From contig JBBPFI010000003.1 in the NCBI GenBank assembly GCA_037974965.1, positions 2,108,001 to 2,172,000 on the forward strand: a DNA stretch of 64,000 bases, written 5' to 3'. Shown here piece after piece: positions 34,200 to 44,141 of the stretch. Position numbers and translations under genes: made by a program. Under the pieces are notes generated by a model, which did no database searches, had not been told where the DNA came from, and saw only the letters and a list, made by a program, of their open reading frames with translations. The DNA is from Dacryopinax spathularia (lineage: Eukaryota > Basidiomycota > Dacrymycetes > Dacrymycetales > Dacrymycetaceae). Within the stretch, counting starts at the first letter, position 1; each line of letters begins with the position of its first letter.

Positions 34200-35213
34200 A
34201 ATCTTGAAGTATGGCGATGCGAGTGGCTAGTTCAAGTTTAGTGGAGGAAGCCAAGCAGCGACACCCAGCCAGGGTCTGAATCTGAATTCTGACACATTCG
34301 ACCCTTCACAGCCGCTAAGTTCCGAACCGCTCTTTGGGCGCGCTTTTCAACTCATCAACTCCTAAAAGCTGAAGGGAAACAACCGCTCGTGCGAGCAGTA
34401 CTGATTTTTGCTGTCAAACAGTGGTCGTTATGCAGCCCAAAGTTGCCAGCACAGCTTATCGAGCGGAGTAAGAGCCGCTCCAACCAGGCACAAACGCTCG
34501 GTGCCGCCGTGAGACCTGGGCCCGCTCTATACCGAGAGAGCGGGAAGGGCGGGCGGTGTCGGGCGTATGTTTTGATTCCGCTTGGGTTTGGGCTTGTGAT
34601 TTCTATGAGGGATCTCTTCCTGATCGGGACGGAGACATCAGTGCCTCGGGAAGGCGGATACAAGAGTATATGGTGAATACTACTGGAGGGTATGCGAACC
34701 AGAATTGTAGGGATTGCTTCTAATTAGTGGGGCTCAATAGAGGGTATGATGTAGCGGTAACAGTGGATAACGAGAACAAAAGGGGAGAGGGAAGTTCCGT
34801 TTCCCAATGACGCTGTTGGTGAGGTCGCGTGAACGGGCGGGCCAAGCGGGATCATTTCCCCGCAAAAGGAGGCGGCCATGTGATTGGCTCCGCTTTGGCG
34901 GGAAGCGCTGGGAAGGACGAAGAGGGCGCCTCGCTTGTGCCACACAGCGTTCCGCCGCCTTTTATTATAGGGCAACCAAGCCATCAGATGTCACACATGC
35001 TGATGGTCAGTGCGATAATATCAACCTTCTCTCTCGTGAGCATACATCATCCACCCTCTGCTCCATTCCATCGTCTGTACACCCACCTGCACCTCTTCCC
35101 ATAACCACTACTTCCAGCTCCTCAAGCTGTCATCAACACCCTCGACCACCTCAGCCAGCTTATAGCGTGGGCCGTCACTCCTGCAGACGTCGACGCACCT
35201 AAACACATCAACG
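34200..35213. promoter_or_regulatory. Divergent upstream region with CCAAT and E2F/MBF-like sites
   Basis: About 1 kb between the GPALPP-motif gene and the disordered gene at 35214. The stretch 34800-34910 contains CCAAT cores on both strands (CCCAATGACG at about 34802, GATTGGCTC at about 34882) and TTTGGCGGGAA at 34894-34904, which fits the E2F/MBF cell-cycle consensus. The coding gene on the right begins about 310 bases later. No gene is seen in the region. Confidence 0.4.
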
Positions 35214-36307
35214 ATGGCTCAAGTCCTCTCAGCCCAAGTGCACGTCCGGTTCCACCCTGACTGCGTCCTCATCCCCGACAGCCCAGTCCGGACAGCAAGA
35301 CCGCACTTCGAAGCTCGCTCGCTCTCCCTTCCCCTGTCATGGGCTCGTAAGCCGAACGAGGCGGATCTTAATGATCCCACGTTCACCCCGAACAGACCTA
35401 CAAAATTGATGGTGAAGATTCCAAGGTACGTCTCTATCGTCACGTGCGTTGCTCTAGCGGCGACTGATGGATTGGGAATAGCTTCACGCGACGAGCAAGA
35501 GTCCATTCCCCCGAAAGGGAAATAACACCCCGTCGAGGCTGCCTGCACTCCCCAGGCAGCCCACCCCGAGCAGTCCCATTCGCCCTCCCCGCCCTGGTCG
35601 AATCCACCGCCGAGGACTCCTCATCCTCCTCCACTTCACCCATCTCGTCCTCCCCGCCCAGCTCGCTGCCCGTTAATTCGCCCACTGTACCCCTCCGCCC
35701 GTGCTGCCAAGCCTGTATGAGCAAGATCCGCCTTGCGCTGGACGACAACTACACCCCTAAATGGTCTCCAGGCGCAAGGAGGAAGAAGGAGCGGGACGAG
35801 AAGGAGTCTCTTGCCTGCTCGCATGCGGCACATATGGCCAGCATCGACGCTATGCTCAGCGAGCACTACCAGCCATTCGGGTTCGGGAAAGCGATGGTGG
35901 ACGAGGTCGAGGTCGCTCGCGGGAAAGGGGCAACGACGAAAATGGACGAGGAGGGAGAGGGCTCCGGCTCAGACGAGGAAGCCGCCTCTCCACCAGCAAA
36001 AGAACTACCAAATCCGTTCGCCGCTCCTGCACCACACGTGAAGAAATGCAAGCCGGTCGTGATGAGTCCTTCGGCAGAAGATAGGGCGTTCGCGGATATG
36101 CTCCCACCCGCACTGGCCACTTCCCCGCGAAGTCCGCCGCCGACGCCTATGTCTCCGCCTACGGCCTCTCCATCAAGCACACATCTGCGCCGACAAAGCC
36201 TGTCCGAGCGTTCGTCGTCTATGCTACACGCCTGCTTGCGGGGAAGCACCGCTGTCCTCAAGAGCGTCGCGAGCGCGGAGGGGAACGTCAGCATCAAACT
36301 GCTCTGA
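35214..36307 (+). CDS. Disordered hypothetical protein, 345 aa
   Basis: Exons 35214-35425 and 35482-36307 join exactly to 345 residues, and the good splice fit supports a real gene. The N-terminal ~70 residues look ordered (AQVLSAQVHVRFHPDCVLIP, then SLPLSWARKPNEADLNDP). A Ser/Pro-rich linker leads to CCQACMSKIRLALDDNYTPK, a conserved-looking Cys and Trp segment with KWSPGARRKKERDEKE, then AHMASIDAMLSEHYQPFGFG. The rest is acidic and Pro/Ser-rich (EEGEGSGSDEEAA, PRSPPPTPMSPPTAS) with several SP/TP sites that could be CDK or MAPK targets. No family recognised. The E2F-like site upstream together with SP/TP sites would fit a cell-cycle-linked protein, but this is only inference. Confidence 0.7.
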
Positions 36308-37077
36308 TCGGATGGGTTGGCTTTGGACCTCTGGTTCTTTCTTGTTTTTTGAGATCTTGTCTTTCTCTGGTATTATGTTGTACTACATCTGTCTTCTGCG
36401 TACATACCCTTGTCCTGGTACATATGTGCGAATAATAACCCGAATCGCTGCATACAGCTTGGAGCCACATCTGCGAGCTGTCTGGACTGAATGCTTTCGT
36501 AGTACCCTAAGCATTCCTGTTTTTGATACTGCTGTCAAATTATATTGCATGAAACACTGCCTGGGCCAAGACACAATGTGAAAGCTGAGTGTATGCGGGG
36601 ATCGCAAAACCGGAGTGGTGTCCCGTAGAACTCTGGTCGATCGATCACTTCGATCACACCGGACTGAGACCAGGCCAACGCGGGATCAGTCGAGCTGCCT
36701 CGGCGGTTGCTAGTTGCTTTCCTCTTCGAACGAACTTGACTGCTGAGGGAGTCTGGTCTCTGCTGATCTGAATGCTATTGTGCTTTCTTGCTCTAAGCTG
36801 CTATGGCTGCTCGGTCAAATCTGTACCTTCAAAATGCCCCTGGAATACTGGCGGCTTGGCGTGGGCAGCGACAATTGGAACATGATGAACTGCACGGGTC
36901 GCTCCAGCGGCCTCGATGCTGGGACGAGTGATGGTGCCCAGGAATGCACGCACCGATGAGACAGCATCCATGTTGACTAGTCTGACTCTGGCCATCCTCT
37001 CAAAATGCCTGCTCTCTCGATCGTTTGGCAAGCGAGCTCTTCTTGAGATCGAACGTGAAAGGCCCCACCTACTCTGG
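36308..37077. other. Intergenic, 770 bp
   Basis: Between the disordered gene and the small secreted protein gene. No gene or repeat recognised. A frame on the minus strand at 36801-37388 is mostly the antisense shadow of the secreted protein. Confidence 0.4.
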
Positions 37078-37169
37078 TATAAGAACCTGCTGTCTCCCCC
37101 GTTCGGAGCCTTCCCCATCTCTCCCCTCTTGCGCCCCCTTCCCCCACCTCCTATAACCAAAAGGCAACC
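37078..37169 (+). promoter_or_regulatory. TATA box and CT-rich block of a strong promoter
   Basis: TATAAG at 37078-37083 is followed by about 60 bases of pyrimidine-rich DNA up to the start codon at 37170. A TATA box followed by a CT block is a known arrangement of highly expressed fungal genes. It suggests the secreted protein below is abundant under some condition. Confidence 0.55.
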
Positions 37170-37955
37170 ATGTTCGTCTCTCGTCTCCCTTTCATCCTGG
37201 GGCTGGCCTCCCTCCTCCTCTGCGGCAACGTAGCCTTCGCCGCTCCGCTCGATATCAAGCTCCCCCTCGGTATCGACGCCAACCTCGACCTCGGGTGCCT
37301 CCTCAGCCTCGACCTCGGGTGCACCAAGTCCACTGCTCTCCAGCTCGTCACCGACTTGCACGGCAAGGTCACTGCCGACTTGGGTCATATCGGTAAGCCC
37401 TTATATGCTCGTATATGCGCATAGAACTGAGCATATATGCAGCTTCTTTGACGGCGAAGGGTCAGGCGAACATCGACCTTTCCGGCTTGGGCGAAGCCGT
37501 ACGTTACCTCTATCCTTCGTATATGCGCATATATGCTGACTTTATAATCAGTATGATGCCCTCGTGACCGACGTCAACAATGCCGTTGATCAGCTGGGCG
37601 CCATCACCGCCATCACGCTCGACCAGACCGACGCTGACCTCAACGCCGTCGGGAACCTCGCCGGGCTCATCCTCGTCGTACGTCCGCAACCCAGATATAT
37701 GCGCTTCAATCTGACCCTATTCGTCTGTAGAACACCATGAGCCAGGTCGGCGCCGATCTCTCCCTGCCTAGTATCGATAACGTCGTCAGCGGTGTCAACA
37801 ACGCTCTGGTCAGCCTTGTTGATGGTCTGAACACCGACCTCGGCGCCGCCGTCGTTCCCCTCATCGCCGATACGACCGCTCAGATCCAGGCCGACGCCCG
37901 CATCGGACAGGACTCCAACATCTTCGCCGATCTGTGGGCGATCCTGACTTCCTAA
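37170..37955 (+). CDS. Small secreted protein, HsbA-like helical type
   Basis: Exons 37170-37392, 37443-37498, 37552-37677 and 37731-37955 total 630 bases, giving 209 residues. The signal peptide is clear (MFVSRLPFILGLASLLLCG, cleavage after VAFAAP). The mature protein is rich in Asp, Leu, Ala and Val with amphipathic helices (YDALVTDVNNAVDQLGAI, VVSGVNNALVSLVDGLNTDL) and two cysteines in a short repeat, DLGCLLSLDLGC. It has no Lys/Arg-rich region. The pattern is like fungal hydrophobic-surface-binding protein A (HsbA) or other cell-wall galactomannoproteins, but the similarity I can see is only of type. All three introns contain TATATGC-type motifs. Confidence 0.82.
37393..37730 (+). repeat. 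TATATGC(GCATA) motif in three successive introns
   Basis: Intron 1 (37393-37442) carries TATATGCTCGTATATGCGCA and CATATATGCAG. Intron 2 (37499-37551) carries GTATATGCGCATATATGC. Intron 3 (37678-37730) carries AGATATATGCGC. The exons between do not show the motif. Related copies occur in intron 1 of OST5 (29454-29466) and near 47136 and 48953. Confidence 0.6.
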
Positions 37956-38974
37956 GAGGTCGGCTCGACCCGCCGGGAAATATGCTTCGACTTCGTCACC
38001 GAAAACGTCGTCTCTACTTTTGGTTCTGGTACCCTGGATTGGTCGGGTGTACGCATCGTTCGAGTTTCGCTCTGTGCCTTTTGGCTTTCTTTTTCTCCGT
38101 ACATCGCCATTGCTCTGGCGCATCACCTTGTCGTTCGTTATGGTAAAATTTCATCGGGTTTACTTTACACTGTAGGCGGGTTCGGCAATGGCCCTGGATC
38201 TACAGTAGTGGATCGAGGGCCAGTGTCGAGCACGTCTACATCTGGCCGCGCAGCAGGGCTGATCTCCTGCTGGGTGGCCAGGAAGCGTGATGTCCGAGGC
38301 TCCAGTGCTCGTCTTCTGCACCTTCTCGGCGACAGCTTTACGCGGTCTTGCTCGATGCGTGTTAGGGATCGCTCTTGAACTCGACGTCTCCTTCGTGGCT
38401 GTTAGACGATCGCACTGTCTTGCGTGAGCCCGGACCGGTACCCCTCAATCGGTGCATCAAATGTGAGAGCCGGAGTAAGCCTTGATGCAGATCATTGTCG
38501 GTGACATTGTAGATCTGGGTCTCCGCTCCGTAGCAACGCCACGTGTTGTGACGCGTCTTGGCCCCTTGCTTCCAGAAGCACTGCGGCTAAGCTCCCTTTT
38601 GTTCCTCTTTCAGCTCTCGCTCCTTACGACGATGCTGTGCTTGCGCTTGATGTGGCTCGAACAATGTGGCTCCCTTCTGCTCGGACCGATACACAATCGG
38701 TAGCCAACGCGGCTGATACATTGTACCAGCACAGAGGTACTTGACATGCTGGCGCTCCGCTCAGCGCAACGCAACTGCTGTTCGCCGGTAGGCTCGGCAG
38801 TTGATCGGCGGCTGTTGCGTATATTGCGTTGGGCAACAACCTTGCCCGACGCATTGTTCGCCCTTCTCTCTCCCTCTTGTCTACAACCGACGGCTGGTCC
38901 TCGCCGCTCTGCCTCTACATACATATCTTCCTTAGTTATTGCTCATCTCACCGCCGCACAAATCGCCTCTGTTC
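37956..38974. other. Intergenic, 1.0 kb
   Basis: Between the secreted protein and O-fucosyltransferase-like gene 3. No coding frame of note and no clear repeat. A duplicated sense of 'GATCTACAGTAGTGGATCGAGGGCC' type self-similarity near 38195-38222 is weak. I see no mobile element. Confidence 0.4.
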
Positions 38975-40849
38975 ATGTCGACTACTGTACGCACGCACTC
39001 TCGTCCGCCGTCATGGAGCACACTCTTCCCTCCGTCTCATTCGGACCCCTCCCCTGAGTGGCAACTACCAAAGTACAGTCCAGCGCCTCAGAAAGAGGAT
39101 GTCCCCGCCAGCTCACCGCAGCATTCTTCTCCTCCCCGTACCGGGTATGGGCGGTTATGGGGGAAGTACGGGGGCTTTATCGTGACTGCTCTTGCTGTAA
39201 TGACGGCTTGCTCCCTGGCCTTCTCCGCTGTCGTACTTTCAAGGCTGCCGGCGGCATGTCCCACGGCAGAGCCAGATCCGCTCGCCGACCTCGTCGGAGA
39301 CAGGGAGGAGGTGCATCTTGCTGTAACCCCAATTGAGGAACCTTCGGAGGAGGAGACGCCGGCTGTGCCGCTATCTGGAGCGCCATCAGTGGAGGAGGAC
39401 TACCGAGCATATATATCCCAATTTGTCGTGGGCGAGCCCACCGAAAGTTTCGAAGGTGCGACCCGCGAGGTCCTTCGTCTGGATAAGCGGCGTTGAGAGT
39501 TTTCGTACAGATAATCTGCGTCCCGAGCACAAATATATTACAACCTGGCCAAGCGCTGGATGGAGTACGTCTTCTCTCCTTCCTGCCCGCTAAGCGACCA
39601 ATAGCTGATTTCGTGTCAGCTAATGATGTTATGACATACGCCAACCTAATACACCTTGCTCTTATGACGGAACGCATCCCCATCCTCCCGCCTTTCGCAC
39701 CGTCACATCTACCCTTGGAAGCTGGCTTTCCGCCAGTCAGCGAAGTATTCGACATACCGCGCCTATCAAGGGCTATTGGTATTCCTATCTTGGAATGGAA
39801 GGACGTAAAGAGCGAAATGAGCGAGGAGTGGGACTTGCTCGGATGTTGGAGTACGTGGAGCACGATCCGGGGGAGTACGCGGCCGAGCGTCGTATTGCCA
39901 GAGCTGAAGATAGACGTGTCGTATACTGGGATACCAGGTGCGCACCAAGTACTGTCGCCTTCCATAATGTTTTACTAATTTCTCGAAACAGAGGACTTTA
40001 AACTATTCCCAAATGACCTGAACGACCCACACGTCTCCCTGAACAAGCTGATGACGCTCGCCTTCCCCTCCGGACGCAAGTCCGCTCTGGAGCAACATCA
40101 ACCTCTGCCCGCAGCTCAGTCAGGAATCTCGCTCGAACCGTCCGAGCAGTTATTATGCTACGATTTCCTCTATTTCACGAGCGTGGACACGTACTATGAG
40201 TGGTGGCAGGACTGGAGTCCGCAGTGGCGTCTTGTTGGGAGGCATATGCATTGGACGGACAGAGTGGAGCGGATCGCGAAGGAATATCTGGCGGAGCATT
40301 TTGGGGCGGAAAGTACTGAGTCCATACCACCAGTACGTCGCCCATCTTTACGCATCTTCGAGCGAGGTTGCTGACGTATGATCTAGTATATCATCGTGCA
40401 CGCCCGCCGGGGCGATTTCGTCGGTCAATGCGAGACCGGAGACCGGAGGTGCTTGCCTTCGCATCGGCAAATCGCACATCGCGTCGAGGAGATGAAGCAT
40501 GCACTCTCGCAGCAGGGCGTTGTGACTGAGCATGTCCTCGTAACGAGTGACGAGACGGACGAAGAGTGGTGGAGAATAATCTGGGAGATGGGATACACGT
40601 CTATTGATCACACGGCTTTCGGCACGGAAGCTCGATATGGCAAGTGGTGAGTGCAGCCGTTGACTCCTCCGCAACCCATGCTAACGGGTGCTTTACAGGT
40701 ACGAACCGATCCTGGACGCAGCATTCCAGTCTCTGGCATCGGCCGTGATTGGGACTGAGAGGAGCACCATGTCGCTCTTGGCGGAGCGGAGAGCCCATGA
40801 TTGGCATAATGCGCCTGGAGTGATATTAACCTTTGCCTATGACGAATAA
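38975..40849 (+). CDS. O-fucosyltransferase-like type II membrane protein, copy 3
   Basis: Six exons, 38975-39455, 39511-39564, 39620-39937, 39992-40332, 40387-40646 and 40699-40849, join exactly to 534 residues. The cytosolic N-terminus is Ser/Pro-rich (STTVRTHSRPPSWSTL). The anchor is GGFIVTALAVMTACSLAFSA. Lumenal blocks are DNLRPEHKYITTWPSAGWTN, DVMTYANLIHLALMTERIPI, VFDIPRLSRAIGIPILEW, DLLGCWSTW, EQLLCYDFLYFTSVDTYYEW, IIVHARRGDFVGQCETG and VLVTSDETDEEWW, then VIGTERSTMSLLAERR. The HxRRGD motif is intact. An in-frame ATG at 38939 is possible but gives no extra conserved sequence. It is convergent with copy 4, with the stops only 325 bases apart. Confidence 0.83.
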
Positions 40850-41173
40850 GAATCATGCGCTCGCATATCCACTCTGCCAATACCACACGAAAAGCGTGAA
40901 AGACTGATAAATGAACGATGATCGTCGTGGCCTTTCCGGGGATGTACGCTCTTAGCCTGAAACGGATGCGGAACATAAAGAGCACACAGACGATTGCGAC
41001 GACACAGGTTCGGCTGAACTGTTCAATCGTGAGCGCAAGGGCCGAAGAAGCTTGACTGGGATCCCGATGGATTTCGACGAGTGTCCTTCTATTCCCGGTA
41101 ATTATAACAAGACAGCCCCATTAGATGTACAAAATATAAGAACAATATACAGCCCAATACACCCAATATGATG
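40850..41173. other. Convergent 3' spacer of O-FucT-like genes 3 and 4
   Basis: 325 bases between two facing stop codons. It must contain both polyadenylation regions; AT-rich stretches at about 41128-41160 (TACAAAATATAAGAACAATA) suit the copy 4 end. No gene present. Confidence 0.5.
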
Positions 41174-43002
41174 CTACAGCTCCTCCGGGTCCACTCCCGT
41201 CCACTTCAAATACGTCACAACCCCGCCATTCCACTCCTCCACCCTCCTCCCCGCCAAAAAGCTCATCGTGCTCTGATCCGTGCCCACAAACCCCACCGCC
41301 ATCGAATGGAATATCGCGTCCAGTACAGGCGCATACCACTCGCCGTACACCTCCGCCGTCTTAGCCTCGGAGTGGTCTATCCAGGTGTACCCTGCGTCGG
41401 CGATGGAGGCCCACCAGGTGGGGGAGGTCTCGTCGCTTGTTATTAGTACGGGCATGTGTGCTGCGTCGGCCTGCAGGCCTTTGCGGGCGAGAGCGAGACG
41501 GACTTCGGCGATCCGCCGCTGGAGCTGGTTGAGGGTGGGGAGGCAGGAGGTGCCGTCGTACCCCATGTGCTTGCAGTGGTTCCCAAAGTCGCCTCGACGC
41601 GCATGGACGGAGATGAACTACAACGATAGATGCACAGTCAGCGACCTGTTGCCGAAGAGCGCTGATAGGAGTAAAGTACGTACGGGAGGCAGCTTCTCCC
41701 CCTTTGCCAACCCCCAATGTCTAGCCAAATACTGCCTCGCCAACGCCTCCGCATTCCTATTCCAACGCATATGCCTCCCGACAAACCTCCATACAGGCGA
41801 CGAATCGGTGAACCACTCCCATTCCGATTCTACGGAGACGGCGTAGAGCTGGTCGAAGCACATGAGCTGGTCGGACGGCTCGAGTGTGTGGCCGGCTTTG
41901 GACGGGCGGGGTGAGGAGAGCGAGAGGGCGCGTTTGCGTTCGGTAGGGAAGGATAGTTCGGTTAGTTTGCCGTATTTGAGGTGCGGGTTTTGTTCGTTGT
42001 CCGGGAAGAGCTTGTAGTCGTCTGCTATGCTAGTTAGCACTCGTTCTTGCCATCTCAGGGAGAGCGAGACGTACACGGTACAGGTGTATACGACACATCT
42101 GCATGCATCGCAAAGTCGTCAGCGTCGGTCCTTAATAGGGGAGACGGACAGTGCTCACCCAGCCCGAAAACCGACGGCACCCAACTCCACCTCGGCTCCA
42201 TCACATGCCTACTCCCGCCCATCCAAGCGCTCCAGCAGCCCAGTTCCTCCTCAACCCCATTCTCCGGATCCTTCACGTCGGTCCACTCGATCACAGGCCA
42301 GTTCATGGCTTTCGCTAGCCGGGGGAGGTCGAATACGTCGCTGAAGGGGATGTAGCCTGCTGAGCTGGAGAGATGCGAGGGGACGAACGGGCCGAGGATT
42401 GGTGTGCGTTGGGTGAGGAGGGAGAGGTAGAGGAGGTTGCCGTACGTCATTACGTCGTTTGCTGTGTGCGAGGTCAGCGTTTGCTTCTCATAAGATGTGA
42501 AGCAAGAAACGTACTCCATCCTGAGGAGACGAAAGTCGTGATATACTTCTCGCCTGGCTTTAGGTTGTCTGCCCTCTCTGCTCAGCGACCGTACTAGCGA
42601 TGATGAGCAACAAGGAAACGCACCGACAAGCCGGCTCTTCGGCGCCCCCCTCACCCAGCTCCTCACCGCCAGCCTCTCATCCACGCCCGCCCCTCTCACC
42701 CCCATCTGCTGCACGACCTGTATGGGCCTACACTCCTGTCTCGCAGTCAAAAACAACATCACGGCCAGGACGAGTATCGTAATCCCCGGTAAGAGCGAGG
42801 CGAGCCCAGCACGACGTTTTCGGAGGTAGTGTCTTGTTGAGCTTGGGAGCCGCATGGACCGGCCGAAGGGGAGGCCGAAGAGGGGTGAGCTGGGCGTGGG
42901 GGGGCTGCTGTAGGGGCTGTAGGGGGGTGCGGGTGTACCGGGGGCGGCGGAGCTCCAGGAGAGCTTGGAGGAATGGGAGGGCGGAGGGGTTTTGTTGTCC
43001 AT
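41174..43002 (-). CDS. O-fucosyltransferase-like type II membrane protein, copy 4
   Basis: Pro/Ser-rich N-terminus (MDNKTPPPSHSSKLSWSS), transmembrane anchor (SLLPGITILVLAVMLFLTA) and a lumenal domain with the same order of blocks as copies 1-3: LKPGEKYITTFVSSGW, NDVMTYGNLLYLSLLTQRTP, VFDLPRLAKAMNWPVIEW, EELGCWSAWMGG, DQLMCFDQLYAVSVESEWEW, FISVHARRGDFGNHC with an intron just before it, VLITSDETSPTWWASI and GFVGTDQSTMSFLAGRR. HxRRGD is intact. Several introns interrupt the gene at positions shared with copy 3 (before NDVM and before VHARRGD), so they predate the duplication. The C-terminus has an extra DPEEL. Catalysis is inferred from family motifs only. Confidence 0.82.
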
Positions 43003-44141
43003 TGTTTCGATGGCGGAGTAGAGAGCGTAGACCAGATGTAAAGAGAGGAGGGGGAGGGGGAGGGAGGCGACGTGTATGAGCCTCTATGGGTGACGGGCGG
43101 CGACGAGCAGAAAGGGAGCGAACGGGAAGGAGACGACGACGACGGTTGTTGATGCTTCGTTATCTTGTGTTTAGTTATTCATATGCCTTCCAATCCGTCC
43201 TCCGAAGAATGTCGCACTGCTTCGTGCGCTCGCAGACGAATCGAGACGAAGAAGCAAAGTTATGGCCTGCGGTTGAGTGACGGGCACCCGTTCATCCCCT
43301 TTGCCTTCTCAATTCATCCAAAGGCCCATCCGTCCGTCATTCCGCAAACTTCTCCCTGCAGGGACAGGCCAGCGGTCGGAGCCGTGAAGTGCGGCAGTAG
43401 GCAAGCTGCCAAGCATGCCAGACATGCCAAACCAGGGGACCGACCAACCCGGCACATGCAAGACGTCAGTCAGACATCGTCAGAGACTAGCCAAAATCCA
43501 GTCCGGCATATTCGGCGCCTAATGCAGGGTTCAGACATCAGCCTTCACGAGCCCGATGAGACCGGCGGAGGCAAGCGCAGAGCACGACTGAAGGGTGAAA
43601 GAGGGAAGAGACAAGCACTTGCGCCTAAGGACAGACATGTCCCCGATGAACATGGAGGGAGGCTGGCCGTCATGTCGCACCTCCAAAGCCTAGGAATGAC
43701 ACCCGGAACAGCTGCACTACAGCCGGCTCAGCCCTCGGCTCCGTTTTGTGAGACACATTCACGCCATTCCAGCCACCAGGACTCTCGGACTCTCATTCCT
43801 AAGGTTTGGGAATTTGGATCTGGCTCGTAATAATATCAGGCCTACACTGCGGCAAGGCATGTCGACGGTGGGGGAAGGGAAGTGGGCTATTATTGTACTC
43901 TATTGGACGCGGCGTGGATACTGGATCGGGGTTGGAAATTACTTATCGGGGACTGCAGGGGATCGTAATAAGGCACGCAAGAACGTTCCCCTGGCTGCGG
44001 ACTAGAGCGCCGCCTTGTCATCGTCAAAATACCCATCACGTGCTTTCCGCCGGCTAGTCGTCGTCGCAGCGCGGGGTTGGAATTTACCATAGTAAATCGA
44101 TTGATGCTCTATACATGATCTCCAGATGATGGTACAAAAAT
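43003..44141. other. Intergenic, 1.1 kb
   Basis: Upstream of O-FucT-like gene 4 and downstream of the FMO gene. A 221-codon plus-strand frame (43165-43830) is Arg/His/Ser-rich, lacks any domain and has no supporting splice structure; it was rejected. No repeat or RNA gene seen. Confidence 0.45.

Noticed and set aside
36801-37388. 195-codon acidic frame on the minus strand
   Set aside because: Its acidic part is the antisense of the secreted protein's first exon; no independent evidence.
37590-38126. 178-codon frame on the minus strand
   Set aside because: It is mostly the antisense of the small secreted protein gene, including its intron.
37956-38974. Possible mobile-element remnant
   Set aside because: Self-similarity is weak; no terminal repeats, target duplication or transposase-like frame could be seen.
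43165-43830. 221-codon frame on the plus strand
   Set aside because: Arg/His/Ser-rich without any recognisable block; probably chance in an intergenic region.
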